In this document: positions 8,182 through 16,282 of the stretch, one piece after another
Layout of the letters: every line of letters starts with the position of its first letter
Position numbering within the stretch: position 1 is the first letter of the stretch
Assembly: GCF_013155395.1 (NCBI RefSeq)
Contig: NZ_JABJWC010000008.1
Span: 54,139-118,138 of the forward strand
DNA from: Komagataeibacter melomenusus
GTDB lineage: Bacteria > Pseudomonadota > Alphaproteobacteria > Acetobacterales > Acetobacteraceae
DNA length: 64,000 nucleotides
Direction of reading: 5' to 3'
The notes under the pieces: generated by a model
Seen by the model: the letters and a program-made list of their open reading frames with translations, nothing else
Database searches by the model: none
Told to the model about the DNA's origin: nothing
Position numbers and translations under genes: made by a program

Positions 8182-9357
8182 ATGCGCACGTTATTTCGCA
8201 AAGTTCTCCAGATGGCCCTTCTGGGTGGGGGGGCGCTGCTTCTATCGGCCGCAACCCGGCCCACGACGTGGCATTGGGACATCCCCTCCTGGGCGCCTGC
8301 GCCAGTCGTCCCGTCCGACAATCCGATGAGGGCAGAGAAGGTCGCACTGGGGCGGCGGCTGTTTTATGACAAACGGCTATCGGAGAATGGGACGCTCGCC
8401 TGCGCGTCGTGCCATCTCCAGAAACTGGGCTTTGCCTCTGGTGTCCCGACGCATGTAGGCGCGCATGGCGAGCCGGGACTACGCACGCCGATGCCACTGG
8501 CGAACGTAGCCTATCTGCCGAGCTACACCTGGGCCAATCCACAGCTCACCACTCTGGAAAAGCAGATGCTGATCCCGATGTTCAGCGACCAACCGGTCGA
8601 GCTGGGCATGGGCGGCCAGGAAAAGGCGCTGTTCGCCCGGCTCTCGGATGATCCCTGCTATGCGCGCCTGTTCCGTGTCGCCTTCCCCGAGGCGAAGGGC
8701 GCGATCACACTCTCCACGGTCACGAAGGCGATTGCATCCTTCGAGCGCACGCTGCTGTCCTTCGACAGTCCCTACGACCACTCGCTGCATGGCGACAAGA
8801 CGGCGCTGTCCCCGGCCGCGCAACGAGGCGAGGCGCTCTTCTTCGGCGAGAAGCTCGAATGTTCGCATTGCCATAATGGCCTGAATCTGACCGACAATAT
8901 CCGCGCGGCTAACATGCCCTTTCCAGAAACAGGCTTTCACAATACCGGCTTGTATAACGAGGACGGCAAGGGGGCCTATCCTGCCAGTGATCACGGGCTG
9001 CGGACAGTGACAGGCAATGCCGAGGACGAGGGGAAATTCCGCACGGAAAGCCTGCGCAACGTCGCTCTGACGGGTCCCTATATGCATGATGGCTCCATCG
9101 CCACGCTGCACGACGTGCTGGCAGCACATTACTCGAAGGGAGGTCGGTCGGCGACAGGGCCACACGGAGAGAACCCGTTGCGCGACCAGTTCATAGAGCC
9201 GTTCGATATCAGCGAGGCGGAGATCGCGGACGTGATCGCCTTCCTGAACTCCCTGACGGATCAGAGCTTCCTCACCAACCCGGCGTTCTCAGATCCGGGA
9301 AAGACCTGCCCTTTGGCTCTGCCCTCAGCCTCTCCCTCTGGTAAAGGCGCACAATGA
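8182..9357 (+). CDS. mbnH: MbnH-like di-heme cytochrome c peroxidase/MauG family protein
   Basis: A 391-aa protein with an N-terminal export segment (about 10-25) and two c-type heme motifs, CASCH (C74-C77-H78) and CSHCH (C227-C230-H231), as in MauG/CcpA di-heme enzymes. MbnH partners oxidise a Trp of MbnP to kynurenine in the periplasm. The ATG at 8182, 1 nt after the mbnP stop, is chosen; an in-frame upstream start at 8035 would overlap mbnP by about 145 nt and bury the signal peptide. It ends in an ATGA overlap with the aminotransferase gene. Confidence 0.9.
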   Translation: MRTLFRKVLQMALLGGGALLLSAATRPTTWHWDIPSWAPAPVVPSDNPMRAEKVALGRRLFYDKRLSENGTLACASCHLQKLGFASGVPTHVGAHGEPGLRTPMPLANVAYLPSYTWANPQLTTLEKQMLIPMFSDQPVELGMGGQEKALFARLSDDPCYARLFRVAFPEAKGAITLSTVTKAIASFERTLLSFDSPYDHSLHGDKTALSPAAQRGEALFFGEKLECSHCHNGLNLTDNIRAANMPFPETGFHNTGLYNEDGKGAYPASDHGLRTVTGNAEDEGKFRTESLRNVALTGPYMHDGSIATLHDVLAAHYSKGGRSATGPHGENPLRDQFIEPFDISEAEIADVIAFLNSLTDQSFLTNPAFSDPGKTCPLALPSASPSGKGAQ

Positions 9358-10694
9358 TGACTTCGCGACTGGTGTACGGCTTATCGCATCTTAGCAACTC
9401 CGCCATGTCATCAGGCGTCGATATGGTATCTGGATCTGGTGTCTTCGTCTTCGATTCTTCGGGTAAAGACTATATCGACGCGGTGTCGGCACTGTTTTGC
9501 GCTACGCTCGGCTTTCATAATGAACGCCTGATCGAAGCCGCCACACGCCAGATGCGAGAGCTGCCAGTCTATCCCACCGCGCTAAACCGGACGGTCCCTG
9601 TCGTCCACGCGCTTGCGGACGCGCTCAGCGCGGCAGCGCCGATACCGGACGCTCACGTTCTTTTCGCCACAACCGGATCGGAAGCTATCGAAACTCTCAT
9701 TAAAACGACTTGGTATATCAATAAACAACGAAATCCAAAACGGCATAAAATAATCACGCGTCGGGGGAGCTACCATGGATCGACGATATTTGCCACGAGA
9801 CTTGGCGGGATCGAAAGCATTATCAATTCATTCGATCTGACGGGTGACGATATTCTGTATGCTGCGCAACCCCGCTGGCCACGTGACGCGTTGGCTGGAG
9901 AAACAGAAGAAGATTATGCACATCGCCTGGCGCTGGAACTGGCAGAACTGATAGATCACACGGGTGCCGAAAATATCGCGGCCTTCCTCTGCGAGCCAGT
10001 CTCGATTGCTGGCGGCATGTACCCAGCGCCGGAAGGATATTTTGAAGCAATACGCAACGTCTTGTCGATGCGCGATATTCCTCTTTATTTCGATGAAATC
10101 GTGACGGGCTTCGGTCGAACCGGAAAGATGTGGGGAAGCCAGACCGTCAACCAGACGCCCGACTGCCTCGTCGCATCGAAGGGGCTTTCAGCGGCCTATC
10201 AACCGATTTCGGCGGTCGTCATGAATGATGATTTTCACTCCGCATTGGTGGACTGCTCGATTATGCACCATGGGTTTCATCATGGCGGCACATATCACGC
10301 ACATCCTGTTGCCGCTGCCGTCGCCCTTGAAACGCTAAAAATCTATGAGGATGAAAGAATAGTAGATCATGTGCGGGATATTTCAGAACATTGGATAAAG
10401 ATGATTTCGAAACTTGCGGCACACGAACTGGTCCGATCCACACGGACAATCGGATTATTAAGCGCGATTGAAGTCGGATTCCGTAGCTACAGGGAGCTTG
10501 ATTTCCGAAATGATGAGAAGAGAGACATCAAACGGTCAGTTGTGAAAGCATGTATGGAACACGGCGTCCTGATAAGAATCTCACACGATAGCATAATTTT
10601 AGCACCACCTCTCATTATTTCTAAAAAAGACATTGATGAGCTTGAGCAACGCATGGCGAAAGCTTTCAATACTATTCTGTTTTCAACAGCATAG
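9354..10694 (+). CDS. Class III PLP-dependent aminotransferase, chalkophore locus
   Basis: A 446-aa omega-aminotransferase family enzyme. SYHGSTIFATRLGG (about 139-152) contacts PLP, LYFDEIVTGFGRTGK (245-258) carries D247, and K276 in ASKGLSAAY is the Schiff-base lysine. Start overlaps the mbnH stop (ATGATGA), showing operon membership. Several mbn operons contain an aminotransferase (MbnN) that converts the N-terminal residue of the core to a keto group. This one may do the same, but I cannot show it is orthologous to MbnN, so no symbol is given. A diamine or amino-acid substrate is the alternative. Confidence 0.82.
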   Translation: MMTSRLVYGLSHLSNSAMSSGVDMVSGSGVFVFDSSGKDYIDAVSALFCATLGFHNERLIEAATRQMRELPVYPTALNRTVPVVHALADALSAAAPIPDAHVLFATTGSEAIETLIKTTWYINKQRNPKRHKIITRRGSYHGSTIFATRLGGIESIINSFDLTGDDILYAAQPRWPRDALAGETEEDYAHRLALELAELIDHTGAENIAAFLCEPVSIAGGMYPAPEGYFEAIRNVLSMRDIPLYFDEIVTGFGRTGKMWGSQTVNQTPDCLVASKGLSAAYQPISAVVMNDDFHSALVDCSIMHHGFHHGGTYHAHPVAAAVALETLKIYEDERIVDHVRDISEHWIKMISKLAAHELVRSTRTIGLLSAIEVGFRSYRELDFRNDEKRDIKRSVVKACMEHGVLIRISHDSIILAPPLIISKKDIDELEQRMAKAFNTILFSTA

Positions 10695-10793
10695 CTGCGT
10701 CGAAGGTATCCTTTTCGTTGGTCAATAAGAGACTTTTTTCTCTGAAAATATTTGTCTTTCTGCTGTAATTCACACCAAGCAAGGAAAGTAAAC

Positions 10794-11171
10794 ATGACTT
10801 CTATCCGTAAAATCGTTGCCTCTATGTGTCTCGCAGGGAACTTCGTTCTGCAGATGGCGGACCCTGCCTATGCACATGCCCACCTGAACGCCGAAATACC
10901 CGCTGCGGATAGCACGGGAACGGCGCCGCAGAGCCTGACGCTAGGCTTTACTGAAGCAGTAGTTGTCAAGCTCACCGGCGTCGTTGTCACTGGCCCCAAG
11001 GGTAATGTTATAGAAACAGGAAACGTTTCCCTGTCGGATGACGGCAAGACTCTGACGATCCCGCTCAAAATTGACCTCGTGCCTGGACGATATTCCGTAA
11101 CCTGGCACGCCCTTGCCGTCGATGGACACAAGACTCATGGCGTCTACGGGTTCACAGTTACTAACCGATGA
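10794..11171 (+). CDS. copC: CopC-like periplasmic copper-binding protein
   Basis: A 125-aa protein with signal peptide cleaved after AYA (27), leaving a mature N-terminus HAHLNAE whose first His is the classic CopC Cu(II) ligand. The second ligand cluster, VDGHKTHGVYGF, lies near the C-terminus. The fold region (SLTLGFTEAV, LVPGRYSVTWHALAVDGH) is typical of CopC/YobA. ATG at 10794 has an AAGGAAAG site; an in-frame start 42 nt upstream lacks one. It ends in an ATGA overlap with copD. CopC would pass copper to CopD. Confidence 0.9.
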   Translation: MTSIRKIVASMCLAGNFVLQMADPAYAHAHLNAEIPAADSTGTAPQSLTLGFTEAVVVKLTGVVVTGPKGNVIETGNVSLSDDGKTLTIPLKIDLVPGRYSVTWHALAVDGHKTHGVYGFTVTNR

Positions 11172-12058
11172 CACCGGATGCTTTCCTGATCCTATGTCGC
11201 GCCGCACGAGACAGCCTGGCGCTCTTTCTTACAGGTAGCCTGCTTTTTGCAGGGTGGCTGGCTCCGCGCAAACTCGGAAACGCACTCTCTGCCCGCCTGG
11301 GAAAGTTTTGGGCATGGGGGAGCGTTTTTACGACGGTAATCGTCGTTGCAACACTGCCAGCCGAAGTCTCCGAGGTCGGAGATGGATGGCAGGATGCCTT
11401 CTCGCCGACTTTAAGCAAAGCCGTGCTTGTTGACACCACCATTGGACAGGCATGGATCATTCAGGCCGTAGCTGGCGTCTGTCTTCTACTTCTAACTTGG
11501 CGTAAATGCGGCGCGGTCCTGTCGGTCATACCCGCATGCGTGCTTCTGACGGCGACAGCCTTGACAGGTCACGTGCGCATGATCGGTGTGGGCGCGATGT
11601 TCTTCCAGGCCGTGCATTTGCTTGCAGGTAGTTTCTGGTGCGGGGGCCTCATCCCCGTTGCCATGCTTGTCAGTGATACACGAAAAAAGAAGTGGGATTG
11701 CTCCATGCAAGTGGCGTTAGCACGGTACTCGGCTGCGGGGCATATCGCGGTGCTTCTGGTCCTGCTTACCGGCTCTGGACTCGGCCTGAATATCCTGGGG
11801 GGATGGCCGAAGCATGTCACTGTCTATTCTACACTACTCATTCTCAAGCTGGGATTAACGAGCGGTATGGTCTGTATCGCCTGCGTCAACCGCTATGTAT
11901 ACGTGAAAAATCTACGCCAGAAAAGAAACATTACGGTTAGCCTTAAATATCTTCAACGCGGAACAATAGCCGAAATTGCACTTTCTATTGCTGTTATTGC
12001 AATTGTTGCCGTTGCTGGGAGAATGGACCCGACAATCTTATCTCTGCCTACAAACTAG
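11168..12058 (+). CDS. copD: CopD family copper-resistance/import membrane protein
   Basis: A 296-aa multi-pass membrane protein with about eight hydrophobic segments (for example SLALFLTGSLLFAGWLA, AVAGVCLLLLT, AVHLLAGSFWCGGLIPVAML). Histidines sit at membrane borders in LTGHVRMIGVG and AVHLLAGSFW, as in CopD. It is translationally coupled to copC through ATGA. CopC-CopD moves periplasmic copper to or across the inner membrane. After a chalkophore receptor, the pair would complete uptake rather than give resistance (inference). Confidence 0.85.
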   Translation: MTPDAFLILCRAARDSLALFLTGSLLFAGWLAPRKLGNALSARLGKFWAWGSVFTTVIVVATLPAEVSEVGDGWQDAFSPTLSKAVLVDTTIGQAWIIQAVAGVCLLLLTWRKCGAVLSVIPACVLLTATALTGHVRMIGVGAMFFQAVHLLAGSFWCGGLIPVAMLVSDTRKKKWDCSMQVALARYSAAGHIAVLLVLLTGSGLGLNILGGWPKHVTVYSTLLILKLGLTSGMVCIACVNRYVYVKNLRQKRNITVSLKYLQRGTIAEIALSIAVIAIVAVAGRMDPTILSLPTN

Positions 12059-12237
12059 AGTCATGCGCGCATATCTATAGATGCGAATAAATATATCTAG
12101 GTATTAATTGTGGTATATAAGACACATATAAATATTACATTATATTTTTCATGTATACATAAATTATATTATTGTGCGTTACAACACTCACACTACAAAC
12201 TGTCGAATTTTAATTTGTATGAGAGGAAAGAAATGGA

Positions 12238-13158
12238 ATGGTAAGACACCCTCCTCTTGATCTACGGGAACTGCAATGCGTATGCGCAATTGCTCTTCAA
12301 GGAAGCATCCATGGCGCGGCACGCGCTCTAAATTCCAAACAGTCCGCAGTCAGTCGTTCACTTCGGCTACTTGAGGAGCGCGTCGGAATTCAGCTTTTCC
12401 GCAGGACATCATCTGGCACAACGCCTACGCCAGTCGGCGAAGCATTCCTCCGACAAGCTGAGGCTCTGTTGCACGACACAAATGCTCTTTATGAATATAC
12501 TCGGAGATGCGCCTTGGGTGAAAGCGGTATCGTATCAATAGGAATACAAAGTAATGTACCGCCAGGACGGGTGTCGGCCTTCATCGAACCGTATAGAATT
12601 CTTTATCCCGGTATTTCGTTTATATATCGTGACGTATCCAAGAGAGATGTAATTTCGGCTCTTTTCGACGGTATCGTTGATTTAGTAATTATAGCCCTTC
12701 CGCTGAACGAATCTTGCGCAGCTACCTTACCACTGTGGAGCGATCGAATTGTCGCTGTGACACCGACAAACCATCCTCTTGCTTCGTCTGTCACGACATG
12801 TTGGAGCGATTTACGGGAAGAAACTTTTGTCTTCGGTAACGATGATACAGGAGAGGACATGTCTACACTGTTAAAACGCAAAGCAAGCATTGCTGGCTTT
12901 CTACCAACAGTGTGTAGGGAAGAAATCATAAGTCTGCGGACGATCGCTCTCGTCATTAACGGACATGGTATTACGCTCATGCCGGCTGGCTGGCTCGCAT
13001 TTTTTCCAGGTACGATCCTTGAGCAGGTAACTGTGCTAGAAGTGCGCGACGGCGACGGTTTTTCACATCTTGATTACGGCATTGGATGGCGCGATAGAAA
13101 TTTGTCGACCGTCGCACATAAAATACTTGTTTTCTTGGGAAAGCAGAATCTCGAATAG
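12238..13158 (+). CDS. LysR-type transcriptional regulator
   Basis: A 306-aa LysR family protein. The N-terminal winged HTH (about 3-63) includes LDLRELQCVCAIALQGSIHGAA and KQSAVSRSLRLLEERVGIQLFRR. The C-terminal effector-binding domain covers about 90-300. The start ATG at 12238 is preceded by GAGAGGAAAG. It lies 180 bp after copD on the same strand, with an AT-rich gap that can hold its own promoter. No sigma factor/anti-sigma pair (mbnIR) was seen, so this is the only candidate regulator of the copper locus in the window; the target is not shown. Confidence 0.88.
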   Translation: MVRHPPLDLRELQCVCAIALQGSIHGAARALNSKQSAVSRSLRLLEERVGIQLFRRTSSGTTPTPVGEAFLRQAEALLHDTNALYEYTRRCALGESGIVSIGIQSNVPPGRVSAFIEPYRILYPGISFIYRDVSKRDVISALFDGIVDLVIIALPLNESCAATLPLWSDRIVAVTPTNHPLASSVTTCWSDLREETFVFGNDDTGEDMSTLLKRKASIAGFLPTVCREEIISLRTIALVINGHGITLMPAGWLAFFPGTILEQVTVLEVRDGDGFSHLDYGIGWRDRNLSTVAHKILVFLGKQNLE

Positions 13159-13159
13159 A

Positions 13160-13399
13160 CTAAGTTTCTCTGCTTACTATCTGCTTAGCTCGCGCACGCT
13201 TAAGCTTCGCGAAAGCTCGATCAGATGCAATGAATCCACGGATCATGTGCGGCACGAGACGGGTTGGATCGACGGGCTGACCATTCTGGCTGACCAGTGC
13301 TGCGTAAGTCACCAGATCACGATGGAGGTCCGCCGGTAAGTCCACGGGCATGCGGACCGGCTTTTCATCCGGAATTTCAGTGATGCGCAGCGTTGTCAT
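13160..13399 (-). CDS. DUF2274 protein of the trb operon
   Basis: A 79-aa protein containing LRITEIPDEKPVRMPVDLPADL, characteristic of DUF2274 proteins found as the last gene of trb operons on alphaproteobacterial conjugative elements. It overlaps the end of trbI by 4 nt (ATGA), so it is co-translated. Function is unknown. It ends 1 nt from the convergent LysR gene, marking the cargo/backbone border. Confidence 0.8.
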   Translation of the reverse strand: MTTLRITEIPDEKPVRMPVDLPADLHRDLVTYAALVSQNGQPVDPTRLVPHMIRGFIASDRAFAKLKRARAKQIVSRET

Positions 13400-14595
13400 G
13401 GTGCTGTTTCCTTTGCGTGGCGAGGTTGCAGGACAAGGTCGCGGTTAAGGATCAAGGTGAAAGGCAGCCCCGGCCGGTCGGTTAGGGTCGGCTGGATGTT
13501 GAGGCTGCGATCAACCAACCGGTTACCAACCATGGAAAACCCATTGCTGGCCCCAGAACGGATGGCCTGCGCCAGATTGTTCTCGCTCTGACTGGTTCCG
13601 GCCTCTGATCCGACGCTCAGGAGCGTGGTCACGATGGCAGCCCTGAAAAGCTGGCCCCAGTGGTTGTTCACTTCATCGGACAGGCCGGACTGGCCGATGG
13701 CGTCGCCACCGGGCAGTTTTTCCAGCACCAGGCTCTCGCCGTTCGGGTAAATCAGCCGGGTCCAGATGATCTGGGTACGCTGCTGCCCGAAAGAAATGCC
13801 GCTGTTATAGGCCCCGAACAGCAGGCTTCCCTGCGGGATCAGCAGGAAACGACCGGTCGGGCTGTCATAGACGTTCTGCGTGACATGGCCAGTAATCTGA
13901 CCCGGAAGGTCAGAGCTGATTTTCGTGTTCAGCGCCCCCGCGATGACAGTGCCCGCCTGAAGGATATAAGGCGAAGCTGACGGCATGATGCGATCCGGGC
14001 TGGTCGTCGCGCGGTCAGGCTGGCCTGCCAGAAAGGCACGGTTGCCTGATTGGGCGTCGGTCGAAGAAGATGGATTTGCCTGGGACGCAGATGCACCCGA
14101 TGTGGGCGGAGTTGCCTGGTCGGTACCCCGGTCGCGTTCTCCCGTCTGCACGAACAATTTGCTGGCGATTGCGGCCTCGACCTCCTGCGCGGCACGGCGG
14201 TCGTCGCCACCCGAGGCTGCCTTTCCCTGCTCCTGTGCGTGGAGGATGGTATGCCCCAAATCACCGGGCAGCGCTGGTCCCAGCTTCGGCACATCCTTGC
14301 CGACATAGTCGGACGGCAGTCCCGCCAGCCCGTCGGCAGAGGGACGCACATCCGCGTCCTGCGCGGCAGGCGTGGATGACACCCGATGGCTTGCCTGAAG
14401 GGCATAGCCCAGCGCGAAGGCCACCGCGATCATGCCAACCCCGCCCAGCGACCAGACCACGGTGCGGGAAAGCCGCACGACACGCGGTCGTTCCGTCCGC
14501 AGACGCAGATCAGGTGGCGGCGGTGATGCTGCGGAATTTCCCCCTGTGGCCGGAGCCGCAGAATTTTCTCCCACTGTGTGAGCCTGCCCGGTCAT
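13396..14595 (-). CDS. trbI: TrbI, VirB10-like T4SS core protein
   Basis: A 399-aa protein: cytoplasmic N-terminus, one membrane segment (about 48-68, VWSLGGVGMIAVAFALGYAL), a Pro/Ser/Ala-rich periplasmic linker, and a VirB10-type C-terminal domain (AGTVIAGALNTKISSDLPGQ, TRLIYPNGESLVLEKLPGGD). TrbI spans both membranes and couples ATPase energy to the outer-membrane pore. ATGA overlaps with trbG and with the DUF2274 gene. Confidence 0.93.
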   Translation of the reverse strand: MTGQAHTVGENSAAPATGGNSAASPPPPDLRLRTERPRVVRLSRTVVWSLGGVGMIAVAFALGYALQASHRVSSTPAAQDADVRPSADGLAGLPSDYVGKDVPKLGPALPGDLGHTILHAQEQGKAASGGDDRRAAQEVEAAIASKLFVQTGERDRGTDQATPPTSGASASQANPSSSTDAQSGNRAFLAGQPDRATTSPDRIMPSASPYILQAGTVIAGALNTKISSDLPGQITGHVTQNVYDSPTGRFLLIPQGSLLFGAYNSGISFGQQRTQIIWTRLIYPNGESLVLEKLPGGDAIGQSGLSDEVNNHWGQLFRAAIVTTLLSVGSEAGTSQSENNLAQAIRSGASNGFSMVGNRLVDRSLNIQPTLTDRPGLPFTLILNRDLVLQPRHAKETAP

Positions 14596-15593
14596 GACTT
14601 CCTGCCGTCAATGCGGACAATGCGCACCCGCTGCTCGGAATGCTTATCGCCCAGCCGCAGTTCAGCGGCGGCGAACAGCCGATCCACGATCATCCAGTTC
14701 TGCCGCACCCGGTAATTGACCAGTTCCGGGCCGCCATCCGCCCCCAGCACGAAGAGCGGCGGCAGTTCCCCCTGCCCGATCCCGGATGGAAAAGCGATAT
14801 AGACCTTGTGACCGTCATCAAAGGCCCGGCCGGGTAACCAGGGCGGCGTGCCGCCTTTCACCGGCTGGATGGCATAGCGGAAATTCAGGGTATCGAGATT
14901 CAGCCCCGCGTCCACTGGGGCAGAGTCATCGGCCGCGTCGTCCTGCCGGTGCAGGGCAATCAGATCGTCCTCGGGATAGTTCCACGAGACCGACGCCATG
15001 TATGTGGGGGGTGTTGACCTCAATTCCGCCAGATAAGTCCGTCGGTCAGTATTGATGATCAGATTAGTGGTCAGATCCGGCCGGGTCGGCTTCACCAGGA
15101 TATGGATGCGTTTGGTCGCCCCTTCTCCGCTTTCGGTGTCACCGATGACCCAGCGCACCGTATCCCCAGCAGCAACTGGGCCGGTGCCCACCAGTTTTTC
15201 ACCCTGCTGGAGCATGATGTCCGTGATCTCGCCTGGCGAGGTATAGACCTGATAGAGGGCACCCGGAGAATAGGGATAGACCTGCACCGCATTGATGAAA
15301 CCGGCCCGCGTCGGCTGGATGCGCGCCGCCAGATTAGCCTGGGTCACGCGCGTGGTCGGATCAGTAACCTCGGGGACCGGATGGGCCGTGCGTCGTGACG
15401 GCAGTGGCTTGAACTGGCCCGGCAGAGGAAGTGGCTGTGGCACCTCCACCACCTGCACGGGCTTCGGTGGATCGGGAATTCTCGTCGCGCGCGCGGCGTC
15501 ATCGTACCGGATGACGGGCGGATGGTAACTGCCCGCGCAACCGGCAAGCGAGAGCAGCGCCACAGGAAGGGCTGCGAAAATGAAGCGCGTCAT
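14592..15593 (-). CDS. trbG: TrbG, VirB9-like T4SS outer-membrane complex protein
   Basis: A 333-aa lipoprotein-like protein: signal segment with lipobox LAGC (about 16-19), Pro-rich spacer, then the VirB9/CagX domain (VYPYSPGALYQVYTSPGEITDI, TDRRTYLAELRST, SWNYPEDD). It forms the outer-membrane layer with TrbI. ATGA overlaps on both sides show tight translational coupling. Confidence 0.93.
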   Translation of the reverse strand: MTRFIFAALPVALLSLAGCAGSYHPPVIRYDDAARATRIPDPPKPVQVVEVPQPLPLPGQFKPLPSRRTAHPVPEVTDPTTRVTQANLAARIQPTRAGFINAVQVYPYSPGALYQVYTSPGEITDIMLQQGEKLVGTGPVAAGDTVRWVIGDTESGEGATKRIHILVKPTRPDLTTNLIINTDRRTYLAELRSTPPTYMASVSWNYPEDDLIALHRQDDAADDSAPVDAGLNLDTLNFRYAIQPVKGGTPPWLPGRAFDDGHKVYIAFPSGIGQGELPPLFVLGADGGPELVNYRVRQNWMIVDRLFAAAELRLGDKHSEQRVRIVRIDGRKS

Positions 15594-16282
15594 TGACCAA
15601 GCTCCTTCGACCAGTTGATGGCGGAGACGTAGATTCCGAGCGGATTTTTCCTGAGATGGTCGGCATCGCGTGGCGTGTGCAGAACGACCGACACGATGGC
15701 GGTCCAGCGTTCGGTGCCGGTGAACGCGCCGTCGCGGTAATGGCGCTCGCTCCAGGCGACACGGAAGCTGCCGGGAGACGCCCGGATCACCGAGGCGATG
15801 TCCACCTCGACCTGCTCATGCCCGATGCGCGAGAACGGATCATTGAGGCGGGCATAATCGTTAAGCGCCTGAGCGCCCGACGTGGTGGTGAAATCATAGG
15901 CGCGTAGCCAGTTCTGCCGCACCACCACAGGGTCCGACGACAGAGCGCGCACGTCATGAACGAACTGCGCCAGATACCAAGCGATCTGCGGATCGGCGGG
16001 CATATAGCCCGCTATCGCGGGGGCCACGACCTGCGCCTGCCCCAGCCGATCGACCTGCACGACCCACGGCGTGATGGTACCGCGCGCGGACTGCCAGACC
16101 AGCCCTACGCCAAGGCCTGCGGACAGAAGCAGAGAGCCGAACGCCATCAGCCGCCAGTTACGGGCCTGTACACGGGCGGAGCCGATGCGCTCGTCCCAGA
16201 CTTGCGCGGCTTTCTGATAGGGCGTGACAGGCTCGGGCGTGGTCCCGTAGCGGGTGGTGGAGCGACGGAACATCGTCCTCAT
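15590..16282 (-). CDS. trbF: TrbF, VirB8-like T4SS assembly protein
   Basis: A 230-aa protein with one N-terminal membrane helix (about 45-62, LMAFGSLLLSAGLGVGLVW) and a VirB8/NTF2-like periplasmic domain ending in NPLGIYVSAINWSKEL. VirB8 proteins nucleate the T4SS inner-membrane complex. Overlaps both neighbours by ATGA. Confidence 0.92.
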   Translation of the reverse strand: MRTMFRRSTTRYGTTPEPVTPYQKAAQVWDERIGSARVQARNWRLMAFGSLLLSAGLGVGLVWQSARGTITPWVVQVDRLGQAQVVAPAIAGYMPADPQIAWYLAQFVHDVRALSSDPVVVRQNWLRAYDFTTTSGAQALNDYARLNDPFSRIGHEQVEVDIASVIRASPGSFRVAWSERHYRDGAFTGTERWTAIVSVVLHTPRDADHLRKNPLGIYVSAINWSKELGQ

